A DNA stretch of 14,457 nt from JAAYGT01 sp050252075 (GTDB taxonomy: Bacteria > Pseudomonadota > Gammaproteobacteria > Burkholderiales > Burkholderiaceae_B), in contig JBFWLP010000083.1 of the NCBI GenBank assembly GCA_050252075.1, positions 1 to 14,457 on the forward strand, written 5' to 3'. Under the pieces are notes generated by a model, which searched no databases, had not been told where the DNA came from, and saw only the letters and a list, made by a program, of their open reading frames with translations. Positions within the stretch are counted from its first letter, which is position 1. Each line of letters starts with the position of its first letter. A program made the position numbers and the translations under genes. Below are positions 1 to 6,678 of this stretch, piece after piece.

Positions 1-360
1 CTCGCGCTGAAAGCCGACCAGGCGCGGCACCAGCCACAAGGTGGCCAGCGTGGGCAGCACGGCAATATGCAAACTGCGGCCGATTCCCGACCGTGATATC
101 AGGCCCAGCGTATCTTTTTCCAGCTGCTCCAGATGATGCCGGACACGGGCCGCGTACTCTCTTCCGGCCGATGTCAGGGCAACGCGCCGCCGCACCCGGG
201 TCAGCAACTGAACCCCCAGCCGCTCTTCCAGCCCCGTCACCTGCCGGTAGACGGCACTGTGTGTCAGGGACAGCTCTTCAGCCGCCCGCGAAAACGATCC
301 AAGCCGGGCTGTCGCCTCGAATGCCTGCAAGGCACCCAGATTAGGAACACCATGTCTCAT
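1..360 (-). CDS. LysR-family transcriptional regulator, N-terminal part (runs off the left edge)
   Basis: The reverse strand is open from an ATG at 360 to the window edge, giving 120 residues with no stop. The N-terminus (MRHGVPNLGALQAFEA, then SFSRAAEELSLTHSAVYRQV and LEERLGVQLL, ending the DNA-binding region with LTSAGREY) is the winged helix-turn-helix of LysR regulators, residues about 6-65, closest in style to the GcvA subgroup. The following linker helix and the first strand of the effector domain (SLHIAVLPTLATLWLVPRL) are also visible. The start is supported by AGAGGGG about 7 nt upstream; the second ATG at 353 is out of frame. The C-terminal ligand-binding domain lies outside the window, so the inducer cannot be guessed. 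The gene diverges from the ThDP-enzyme/GcdH unit, the usual arrangement for a LysR protein that controls its neighbour and itself. Family assignment is firm; target assignment is inferred. Confidence 0.93.
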   Translation of the reverse strand, partial: MRHGVPNLGALQAFEATARLGSFSRAAEELSLTHSAVYRQVTGLEERLGVQLLTRVRRRVALTSAGREYAARVRHHLEQLEKDTLGLISRSGIGRSLHIAVLPTLATLWLVPRLVGFQRE

Positions 361-446
361 TGAATTACCCCTCTTTGCCGGCGGCAGCGGTAGAATCGGC
401 CCTGCCGCCATTCCCGGCGGACACACAGGAGCACAGCTTCCTGACG

Positions 447-471
447 TGCACATTCATCAAAACAATGTGCA
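447..471. promoter_or_regulatory. Inverted repeat TGCACATT-N9-AATGTGCA, candidate primary LysR operator
   Basis: Two perfect 8-bp arms (447-454 and 464-471) are separated by 9 bp. The inner bases fit the T-N11-A LysR box (T453, A465). The centre at 459 lies about 61 bp upstream of the start predicted from the 482-511 promoter, the classic distance of a LysR recognition site. A third copy of the left arm, TGCACATT, lies at 499-506. The repeat is read directly; binding by the divergent LysR protein is inferred. Confidence 0.6.
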
Positions 472-487
472 ATTTTATCAATTGCAC
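467..487. promoter_or_regulatory. Inverted repeat GTGCAAT-N7-ATTGCAC, candidate secondary (activation) operator
   Basis: Perfect 7-bp arms at 467-473 and 481-487. The left arm shares bases with the 447-471 repeat and the right arm covers the proposed -35 hexamer TTGCAC (482-487). A regulator switching between the two overlapping repeats would change access of RNA polymerase to this promoter, as described for LysR proteins that shift between recognition and activation sites. It does not fit the strict T-N11-A rule by itself, so assignment to LysR is less certain than for 447-471. Confidence 0.5.
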
Positions 488-511
488 TGTGCGCTCAATG
501 CACATTATGCT
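482..511 (+). promoter_or_regulatory. Candidate sigma70 promoter of the ThDP-enzyme/gcdH unit
   Basis: A -35 element TTGCAC (482-487) and a -10 element TATGCT (506-511) are spaced by 18 bp. The expected start, 7-9 nt after the -10, is 518-520, at the ATG of the ThDP-enzyme gene at 520. An alternative -10, CATTAT at 503-508, has a 15-bp spacer and fits less well. On the other strand, TAAAAT at 477-472 could be the -10 of the LysR gene, which would place both promoters within the operator repeats. Confidence 0.45.
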
Positions 512-519
512 TGCTCACT

Positions 520-2217
520 ATGAAAACTGAACTGCGCGCCAAAGGTCCACGTCTGGGTGGCCATATTCTTGTCGATCAACTGCTTGCCCAAGGAGTGAAA
601 CATGTGTTTTGCGTTCCGGGTGAAAGCTATCTGGCCGTACTCGACGGCCTGTACGACGCCGACATCAACGTAACCATTTGCCGCCAGGAAGGCGGGGCCG
701 CCATGATGGCCGATGCCCACGGCAAACTGACCGGGGAACCGGGTATCTGCATGGTCACGCGCGGCCCGGGCGCCTCCAACGCTTACGCGGGCGTGCATAT
801 TGCCATGCAAGACTCCACCCCGCTGATACTGTTCGTCGGCCAGATCGAACGCGGCATGCGTGAACGCGAGGCTTTCCAGGAAATGGACTACCGCGCGGTT
901 TTCGGCACGCAGGCCAAGTGGGTTACTGAAATTGATCAGGTGGAACGCATCCCGGAAATCGTCTCGCGTGCCTTCCACGTGGCAACCTCCGGGCGACCCG
1001 GTCCCGTGGTCATCGCTCTGCCTGAAGACATGCTGGTCGAGCACGCCGACGTCATCGATGCACCGCATTACGAAGTCATTGAAAGTGCTCCCACCGACGC
1101 CCAGCTGAAAGCGTTACAAGAACGCCTGGCATCGGCCAGGCGGCCGGTGGCACTGCTCGGCGGCAGCCGCTGGGATGCCCAGGCGTGCGAGGCCTTTGCC
1201 GGCTTTGCACAAGCTCATCAGCTACCCGTGGCGGTCCAGTTCCGCCGCCAGATGCTGTTTCCCGTTACGCACCCCTGCTTTATCGGCGATGTCGGCCTGG
1301 GCAGCAACCCTTCGTTGTTGAACTACATCAAAGAGGCGGATCTTGTGCTGCTCGTGGGGGGGCGCCTGTCTGAAGTTCCCAGCCAGAGCTACACCCTGCT
1401 GACCATTCCCGTGCCGCAGCAAACCCTCATACACGTTCATCCCGATGCGGGTGAACTGAACCGCGTGTACCGGGCCGATATCGGCATCAACGTATCGCCC
1501 AAAGCGTTGGCCCAGGCGCTGGCAACGTTGCCCGCGCCCGCCCGTGCACCGGCCGCCGCCGAAACCCTGAAAGGCCTGCGGGAAAACTACCTGGCATGGA
1601 CCGATCCTTCCCGAATCACGCATCCAGGCACGTTCCAGATGGGCCAGGTCATGACCCATTTGCGCACAGTGCTCCCCGACGACGCCATTATGTGCAACGG
1701 CGCCGGCAACTATGCCACCTGGCTGCATCGCTTCCACCGGTTCACACGGTTTGGCACCCAACTGGCACCCACCTCGGGCTCCATGGGTTACGGCCTGCCT
1801 GCGGCGGTCGGCGCAAAACGCATTCATCCCGACAGAACCGTGGTGTGCTTCGCGGGCGACGGCTGTTTCCTCATGCACGGCCAGGAATTCGCCACGGCCG
1901 TACAGTACAACCTGCCCATCATTGTGCTTGTGATCGATAACGGCATGTACGGTACCATCCGCATGCACCAGGAACGGACCTACCCGGCCCGCCCCTCGGG
2001 CACTCAATTGAAGAACCCTGATTTCGCGGCGTACGCAACCGCTTTCGGCGGGTATGGCGAGCGCGTGGAAACCACGGAACAGTTTGCCCCCGCGTTCGGG
2101 CGAGCACTGAACAGCGGAAAGCCGGCCATTCTGCACTGCCTGCTTGACCCCGAAGCCATCACGCCCAGCACAACCTTGCAAAAACTGCGGGAACAGGCGC
2201 AAGCCGCCTTGAACTGA
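520..2217 (+). CDS. Thiamine-diphosphate-dependent enzyme, acetolactate synthase-like superfamily
   Basis: The 565-residue protein has the full three-domain ThDP fold of acetolactate synthase, pyruvate oxidase and benzoylformate decarboxylase. The N-terminal pyrimidine-binding domain (about 8-175) contains the cofactor-activating glutamate in RQEGGAAMMAD (E57) and TRGPGASNA; a central Rossmann-like domain (about 190-330) follows; the C-terminal PP domain contains GSMGYGLPAA and the GDG-x25-N metal/diphosphate motif (G446-D447-G448 to N474). It probably acts on a 2-oxo acid in the cytosol, by decarboxylation or carboligation, but the substrate cannot be read from sequence. No acetolactate synthase small subunit lies nearby, which argues against a plain ilvB role. 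The ATG at 520 is chosen over the in-frame TTG at 511; neither has a Shine-Dalgarno sequence, and the promoter spacing suggests a leaderless message. gcdH follows after 27 nt, so both are probably one transcript. Confidence 0.9.
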   Translation: MKTELRAKGPRLGGHILVDQLLAQGVKHVFCVPGESYLAVLDGLYDADINVTICRQEGGAAMMADAHGKLTGEPGICMVTRGPGASNAYAGVHIAMQDSTPLILFVGQIERGMREREAFQEMDYRAVFGTQAKWVTEIDQVERIPEIVSRAFHVATSGRPGPVVIALPEDMLVEHADVIDAPHYEVIESAPTDAQLKALQERLASARRPVALLGGSRWDAQACEAFAGFAQAHQLPVAVQFRRQMLFPVTHPCFIGDVGLGSNPSLLNYIKEADLVLLVGGRLSEVPSQSYTLLTIPVPQQTLIHVHPDAGELNRVYRADIGINVSPKALAQALATLPAPARAPAAAETLKGLRENYLAWTDPSRITHPGTFQMGQVMTHLRTVLPDDAIMCNGAGNYATWLHRFHRFTRFGTQLAPTSGSMGYGLPAAVGAKRIHPDRTVVCFAGDGCFLMHGQEFATAVQYNLPIIVLVIDNGMYGTIRMHQERTYPARPSGTQLKNPDFAAYATAFGGYGERVETTEQFAPAFGRALNSGKPAILHCLLDPEAITPSTTLQKLREQAQAALN

Positions 2218-2244
2218 TCTTTCACATTCTTTACGGAGCCTCTT

Positions 2245-3438
2245 ATGTCGGCAGCCCCTTCCTTCCAATGGCAAGACCCCTTGCTTCTCGATAACCAGCT
2301 TACCGAAGAAGAGCGCATGGTACGCGACGCGGCCCACGCTTACAGTCAGGAAAAACTCGGCACACGCGTTCTGGAAGCCTTTCGCCACGAAAAAACCGAT
2401 CCAGGCATCTTCGCAGAAATGGGCGAACTGGGCCTGCTGGGAGCCACCATCCCCGAGGCCTACGGCGGCGCCGGCCTGAATTACGTGTGTTACGGCCTGA
2501 TCGCCCGGGAAGTTGAACGCATCGACTCCGGCTACCGCTCCATGATGAGCGTGCAATCATCACTGGTGATGGTGCCTATCAATGAATTCGGCAGCGAAGC
2601 ACAAAAGCAGAAGTATCTGCCCAAGCTCGCACGCGGCGAATGGATAGGCTGTTTCGGCCTGACCGAACCCAACCATGGATCAGACCCCGGCGGCATGGAA
2701 ACCCGGGCGGTCAAGACAGCCGGCGGCTACACCCTGTCGGGCAATAAAATGTGGATCACGAACTCGCCGATCGCCGATGTTTTCGTGGTGTGGGCCAAAG
2801 TGGTCGGCGGTGACGACGACGGCAAGATCCGCGGCTTCATCCTTGAAAAAGGGATGAAAGGGCTGAGCGCCCCGGCCATTCACGGCAAAGTCGGCTTGCG
2901 TTCCTCGATTACCGGCGAAATCGTCATGGACGGCGTCGAGATCAGCAACGACCAGGTGCTGCCCCACGTGACCGGCCTGCGCGGCCCGTTCACCTGCCTG
3001 AATTCGGCACGTTACGGCATTGCCTGGGGCGCTATCGGCGCGGCCGAGGCATGCTGGCATACCGCGCGCCAGTACACCCTGGATCGCAAGCAATTCGGTC
3101 GTCCCCTGGCCCAGAACCAGCTCATCCAGAAAAAACTGGCCGACATGCAAACCGAAATCACGCTGGCACTGCAAGGCTGCCTGCGCCTGGGTCGCATGAA
3201 AGATGAAGGCACGGCCGCCGTCGAGATCACGTCGATCATGAAGCGAAACTCTTGCGGCAAGGCTCTGGATATCGCCCGCATGGCGCGCGATATGCTGGGT
3301 GGCAACGGTATTTCCGACGAATTCGGTGTTGCCCGCCATCTGGTCAACCTTGAAGTCGTCAACACGTATGAAGGCACCCACGACGTGCATGCGCTGATTC
3401 TTGGCCGTGCCCAAACGGGTTTGCAGGCTTTTTTCTAA
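2245..3438 (+). CDS. gcdH: Glutaryl-CoA dehydrogenase (acyl-CoA dehydrogenase family)
   Basis: This 397-residue FAD enzyme oxidises and decarboxylates glutaryl-CoA to crotonyl-CoA in breakdown of lysine, tryptophan, glutarate and some aromatic acids, passing electrons to ETF. It shows the GcdH-specific substrate-binding stretch GYRSMMSVQSSLVM (R98, S99), the FAD-binding CFGLTEPNHGSDPGGMET and MWITNSPIAD motifs, and the catalytic base glutamate in TYEGTHDVH (E376). Length matches the usual bacterial GcdH of about 395 residues. The ATG has a good ribosome site ACGGAG at 2233-2238. It lies 27 nt after the ThDP-enzyme gene on the same strand and is probably cotranscribed and under the same LysR control. 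Bacterial gcdH is often beside a CaiB/BaiF CoA-transferase gene; here its partner is a ThDP enzyme. A related short-chain acyl-CoA dehydrogenase is the alternative, but the arginine-serine signature favours GcdH. The convergent downstream gene ends only 4 nt away. Confidence 0.93.
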   Translation: MSAAPSFQWQDPLLLDNQLTEEERMVRDAAHAYSQEKLGTRVLEAFRHEKTDPGIFAEMGELGLLGATIPEAYGGAGLNYVCYGLIAREVERIDSGYRSMMSVQSSLVMVPINEFGSEAQKQKYLPKLARGEWIGCFGLTEPNHGSDPGGMETRAVKTAGGYTLSGNKMWITNSPIADVFVVWAKVVGGDDDGKIRGFILEKGMKGLSAPAIHGKVGLRSSITGEIVMDGVEISNDQVLPHVTGLRGPFTCLNSARYGIAWGAIGAAEACWHTARQYTLDRKQFGRPLAQNQLIQKKLADMQTEITLALQGCLRLGRMKDEGTAAVEITSIMKRNSCGKALDIARMARDMLGGNGISDEFGVARHLVNLEVVNTYEGTHDVHALILGRAQTGLQAFF

Positions 3439-3442
3439 ACCC

Positions 3443-5221
3443 TCAGGGTTGTAGGGCAGCCAGCCATTTAGCGGCAAATTCATCGGCAGGCAGGGGGCGA
3501 TCAATGAAATACCCCTGCCCCCGATCACATCCTGCGCTGCGCAGGTAATCGAGCTGGGCGCGGGTTTCAATGCCTTCGGCCAGCAAGCCCATGCCCATGG
3601 ACCTGCCCATGGCCACGATGGTGCGGATCACCGTTTCATCGTGCATGCTGCCCGGCACCCGGGCCACAAACGACAGGTCAATTTTCAGCACTTCGGCATC
3701 CATGCGTGTCAGGTACGACAACGACGAATGCCCTGTACCAAAGTCGTCTACCGCCCATGCAAACCCCGCCGAACGCAGCAGATGCATTTGGCGCAAATTC
3801 AGCTCCGGCGCATGCATGACCGCCGACTCGGTGAGTTCGAGTAACAGCTTTTCCGGCGGCGTTGTTCCCACGGCGTGACGTATGGTTTGCACGACATCGG
3901 CGGCCTCAAGCTGTTTGTTCGATACATTGATCGCCAATTTACCGGGGAAACTCAAGCCCTGTGACGACCAGCGCTCCAGCTGAGAACCCGCCTGTGCAAT
4001 GACCCATGCACCCAGTTCGGTGATCAGGCCACGCTCTTCGGCAAGCGGAATGAAAACGCCCGGACTGATCCAGCCGTAATCGTCGTCGTACCAACGACAC
4101 AAGGCCTCGGCACCGGTCAGATGCCCGCTTTGCAGGCATACTTGCGGCTGGTAGTGCAGGCGGAGCTTGTTGGTGCGCACCGCCTTGATCAAGCGCTCGT
4201 ACAGCGCCTGGCGCCGCGCCAGGGTATCGGCCATACTGGGTGTGTAAAACTCGGCCGACTTGCCCATGGCCTTGGCTTCAGCCAAGGCCACACTGGCCTG
4301 ACGCGCAAGCTCGCTCATGGGCTCGGCAACGCCACGACGCACGGCATCCGACAGTTCGGCCACACCCAGTGTGACGTCAAGGTAAACGTCGCGCCCCTCG
4401 CACCGGAACGGATCCGTGAACCAGGACCTGATTTCGTAAACGATTTCGTGCGATTCATTGTTCCACTGCGCATGCGGAATCACCGCGAACTCGTCGCTGG
4501 AGAAACGCGCCACTATGCCGCGCTCACCCACCCGTTCCTGCAACCGCCCGGCCACAGTGCGCAACACCGCATCGCCGAAGGCATGGCTGTGCAGATCATT
4601 CACCTCTTTGAAACGGCGCAGGTCGAGCAGCAGCAAGCGAACAGACGGCATGCCTCGCCACGAGACACCGGCCAGCGATTCACGGTTGGGCAGGCCGGTA
4701 ATGCGATCCTGGGTGGTCAGGGAGCGAATTCTGTCATGGGTCATGCTGAGCTCAAGCTCGGCCCCCACCTGGGCGGCCGCAATGCGCAGAATTTCGCGGT
4801 CGGTATCATCCAGAATATGGGGACGGCAGGCCATGACGCCCACCAGACCCAATTTGCGCCCGGCGGATGTCAGTATGGGCATGCCGAAATAGCTTTGCAC
4901 ACTCAGGTCGGCAAGCAAGGCATCGTCGGGAAAGCGTTCGGCCACACCGTCGGCGTAACTGCAAAGCTCGCGCTCCGGCACGGTTTCACACGGCGTACCC
5001 AGCAGGCTGTAGGAAAAGTTGTCGATGATACGGCCGTGCGCGCAGACGGCCAGGGTTTCGGCCAGCATCGCGTTCGCACGGGTATCGGCGATCATGACGT
5101 AATCAACAGCCAGAATAGCGGCAAGTTCCTGGGTGAGTGATTGAAAGAAATCACTGTAACCGCTTCGGGTCAGCGCTGTGGCCAACCGGCTGAACCGTTT
5201 TTCCGCCGATTCTTTTGTCAT
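3443..5221 (-). CDS. GAF-GGDEF-EAL protein, probable cyclic-di-GMP phosphodiesterase
   Basis: A cytoplasmic 592-residue signalling protein with no membrane segment. Residues about 15-157 form a GAF-type sensor domain (SYFGMPILTSAGRKLGLVGVM). Residues about 170-325 form a GGDEF domain (DRITGLPNR at 172-180) whose active-site signature is degraded to SSDEF (241-245), and the DxD of the metal site reads DLR (200-202), so cyclase activity is unlikely. Residues about 340-590 form an EAL domain with the full catalytic set: E372 (EAL), N432, E462 (ELTES), D492-D493 (DDFGTG), K513, E549 and Q569, with spacings like those of active phosphodiesterases such as RocR. It should therefore hydrolyse c-di-GMP to pGpG, perhaps gated by GTP at the dead GGDEF and by a GAF ligand. 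No clear ribosome site precedes the ATG. The MaoC-like gene ends 6 nt upstream on the same strand, suggesting coupled translation. Confidence 0.93.
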   Translation of the reverse strand: MTKESAEKRFSRLATALTRSGYSDFFQSLTQELAAILAVDYVMIADTRANAMLAETLAVCAHGRIIDNFSYSLLGTPCETVPERELCSYADGVAERFPDDALLADLSVQSYFGMPILTSAGRKLGLVGVMACRPHILDDTDREILRIAAAQVGAELELSMTHDRIRSLTTQDRITGLPNRESLAGVSWRGMPSVRLLLLDLRRFKEVNDLHSHAFGDAVLRTVAGRLQERVGERGIVARFSSDEFAVIPHAQWNNESHEIVYEIRSWFTDPFRCEGRDVYLDVTLGVAELSDAVRRGVAEPMSELARQASVALAEAKAMGKSAEFYTPSMADTLARRQALYERLIKAVRTNKLRLHYQPQVCLQSGHLTGAEALCRWYDDDYGWISPGVFIPLAEERGLITELGAWVIAQAGSQLERWSSQGLSFPGKLAINVSNKQLEAADVVQTIRHAVGTTPPEKLLLELTESAVMHAPELNLRQMHLLRSAGFAWAVDDFGTGHSSLSYLTRMDAEVLKIDLSFVARVPGSMHDETVIRTIVAMGRSMGMGLLAEGIETRAQLDYLRSAGCDRGQGYFIDRPLPADEFAAKWLAALQP

Positions 5222-5227
5222 GACACG

Positions 5228-5674
5228 TTAGCTGGGTGTTGGGGCCAAATCAAACAGGCTCGTCACCTCGGCTTCGAGCACGTGTTCATTATGCTGATTA
5301 AACACGCGCCACGTCCAGCGCACAATACCCAGATCATCCCGACTTGACGACGTGCGTACGGTGTCGATGGTGGCTTCAAGACGCAGTTGGTCGCCGGCAC
5401 GCACCGGCGCAATCCAGCGCAGCTTTTCCAGCCCGGGCGAGCCGAAAGATTCCGACCCCTGCAGCACGGCATGGGTGGCCATGCGCATGGCCAGGCCACA
5501 GGTGAGCCAGCCGCTGGCAATCAGGCCGCCCCAGCGCCCGTCCTTGGCCTTCTCGGCGTTCAGGTGGAACCACTGGGGATCGTATTTTTCCGCAAAGGCG
5601 ATCATCTCGCCCTCGTCAACCACGATTGGAGGATGGTTGATCACCATACCTGGCTTTAACTCGTTGAATTTCAT
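5228..5674 (-). CDS. MaoC-like hotdog-fold dehydratase/hydratase
   Basis: A 148-residue single-hotdog protein of the MaoC family, which hydrates enoyl-CoA thioesters or dehydrates 3-hydroxyacyl-CoAs. The dehydratase signature FAEKYDPQWFHLN carries the expected Asp/His pair (D32, H37), followed by GGLIASGWLTCGLAMRM of the central helix and the conserved PVRAGDQLRLEATI strand. Length fits stand-alone R-specific hydratase-like proteins. The start is the ATG at 5674 (MKFNELKPG); a TTG six codons upstream (5692) is in frame but gives an unlike N-terminus. Neither has an obvious Shine-Dalgarno. It is divergent from the crotonase-like gene at 5839, so the two may take part in the same acyl-CoA route, and it is followed at once by the EAL-domain gene. 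Substrate unknown. Confidence 0.88.
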   Translation of the reverse strand: MKFNELKPGMVINHPPIVVDEGEMIAFAEKYDPQWFHLNAEKAKDGRWGGLIASGWLTCGLAMRMATHAVLQGSESFGSPGLEKLRWIAPVRAGDQLRLEATIDTVRTSSSRDDLGIVRWTWRVFNQHNEHVLEAEVTSLFDLAPTPS

Positions 5675-5711
5675 AGCTAAATGACAGAACAACCGTTGTG
5701 TTGGACTACGC

Positions 5712-5717
5712 AGTATA
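5712..5717 (-). promoter_or_regulatory. Possible -10 element upstream of the MaoC-like gene
   Basis: TATACT on the minus strand, 37 bp ahead of the start codon and five of six bases matching consensus. No convincing -35 element is seen 16-18 bp upstream, so it would need an activator or is chance. The rest of the 164-bp divergent region 5675-5838 shows no clear plus-strand promoter. Confidence 0.25.
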
Positions 5718-5838
5718 ACCAGAAAAGCCTGTGGTTACGCGGTTTTCCAGCGATTGGCCGGGCGTGTCCGTACCCCGCAAAGGCCGCCCATAGTACGATG
5801 AGCGACTCACAAATAATCCACATACCGGAGACCCGACC

Positions 5839-6648
5839 ATGACTGACCGTTATGCCCGTTACCAGCGCCTGGCATTTGACCGCCCCCACCCGAAAGTACT
5901 GCGCATCACCATGAAGTCGCCGCTCAAGATGGGCGCCATGGACGCCCTGCTGCACAAGGAAGTATCGGAAATATGGCGCGATGTCGATGACGACGACAGT
6001 GTGGCGTCTGTGATTTTCACGGGTGACGGAAAAAGCTTTTCCGCAGGCGGTGACCTGAACCACGAACGCAAAGCCTGCGACGATTACGATCTTCGCATGC
6101 AAACCATGAAAGAGGCACGCAATCTGGTGCTGGGTATGCTCGACTGCCGCAAGCCCATTGTCAGCGCCGCGCGCGGCTGGGCCGTAGGCGCCGGACTGGC
6201 CTGCCTGATCCTAGCCGATGTATCCATTGCGGCGAACGATGCCAGGTTTTCCGACGGGCACCTGAAAATCGGGGTCGCCGCCGGCGATCATGCCACCATC
6301 ATCTGGCCGCTGCTGTGCGGCATGGCCAAGGCAAAATACTATCTGCTCACGGCGGACACCTTCACCGGGGCCGAAGCCGAACGCATGAATCTGATCTCCA
6401 TGGCGTTACCCGATGAACAGGTGGAGGCCAAAGCCATAGAGGTCGCATCCCGATTGGCCGATGGCCCGCCGGCGGCATTACGCTGGACAAAAATGATGCT
6501 GAACCAATGGCTGAAACAAGCCTCACCCATTTTCGAAGCGTCGCTGGCGCTGGAGTTTATTGGCTTTGCCAGCCCCGAAGGCCGGGAAGGCATGGACGCC
6601 TTCTTGCAAAAACGCTCTCCGAACTATCCCGATAACCCGGGCGTGTGA
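5839..6648 (+). CDS. Crotonase (enoyl-CoA hydratase/isomerase) superfamily protein with non-classical active site
   Basis: A 269-residue crotonase-fold protein. The CoA-binding and oxyanion-hole elements are clear: FSAGGDLN, RKPIVSAARGWAVGAGLACL and ADVSIAANDARFSDGHLKIG. Aligned on the invariant Asp (D127), the positions of the two catalytic glutamates of enoyl-CoA hydratase (E144 and E164 of the rat enzyme) are A121 and H141. An aspartate, D150 in VAAGDHA, sits on the loop where other crotonases (dehalogenases, isomerases, hydrolases) place their acid. A simple hydratase role is thus doubtful despite the likely automatic label; isomerase, hydrolase or C-C bond chemistry on an acyl-CoA is as likely. 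The ATG has CGGAGA (5827-5832) upstream. It is divergent from the MaoC-like gene and converges on tsaC, 30 nt away. Family certain, reaction unknown. Confidence 0.88.
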   Translation: MTDRYARYQRLAFDRPHPKVLRITMKSPLKMGAMDALLHKEVSEIWRDVDDDDSVASVIFTGDGKSFSAGGDLNHERKACDDYDLRMQTMKEARNLVLGMLDCRKPIVSAARGWAVGAGLACLILADVSIAANDARFSDGHLKIGVAAGDHATIIWPLLCGMAKAKYYLLTADTFTGAEAERMNLISMALPDEQVEAKAIEVASRLADGPPAALRWTKMMLNQWLKQASPIFEASLALEFIGFASPEGREGMDAFLQKRSPNYPDNPGV

Positions 6649-6678
6649 GCGCATTACAGCCTGCCGGTGCCGCCGTGA

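Noticed and set aside
511..519. TTG at 511 as the start of the ThDP-enzyme gene
   Set aside because: It overlaps the last base of the proposed -10 element and has no ribosome site; the ATG at 520 gives the expected family N-terminus.
1222..2556. 444-residue minus-strand open frame spanning the ThDP-enzyme and gcdH genes
   Set aside because: It is antisense to conserved catalytic motifs of both genes and shows no family signature or ribosome site; a GC-driven shadow.
3438..3450. Short inverted repeat AACCC-TCA-GGGTT between gcdH and the convergent EAL gene, considered as a bidirectional terminator
   Set aside because: The stem is only 5 bp, part of it is the stop region of the EAL gene, and no T tail follows on either strand.
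4121..5140. 339-residue plus-strand open frame opposite the EAL-domain gene
   Set aside because: It lies wholly inside a gene with intact GAF, GGDEF and EAL domains and has no recognisable motif of its own.
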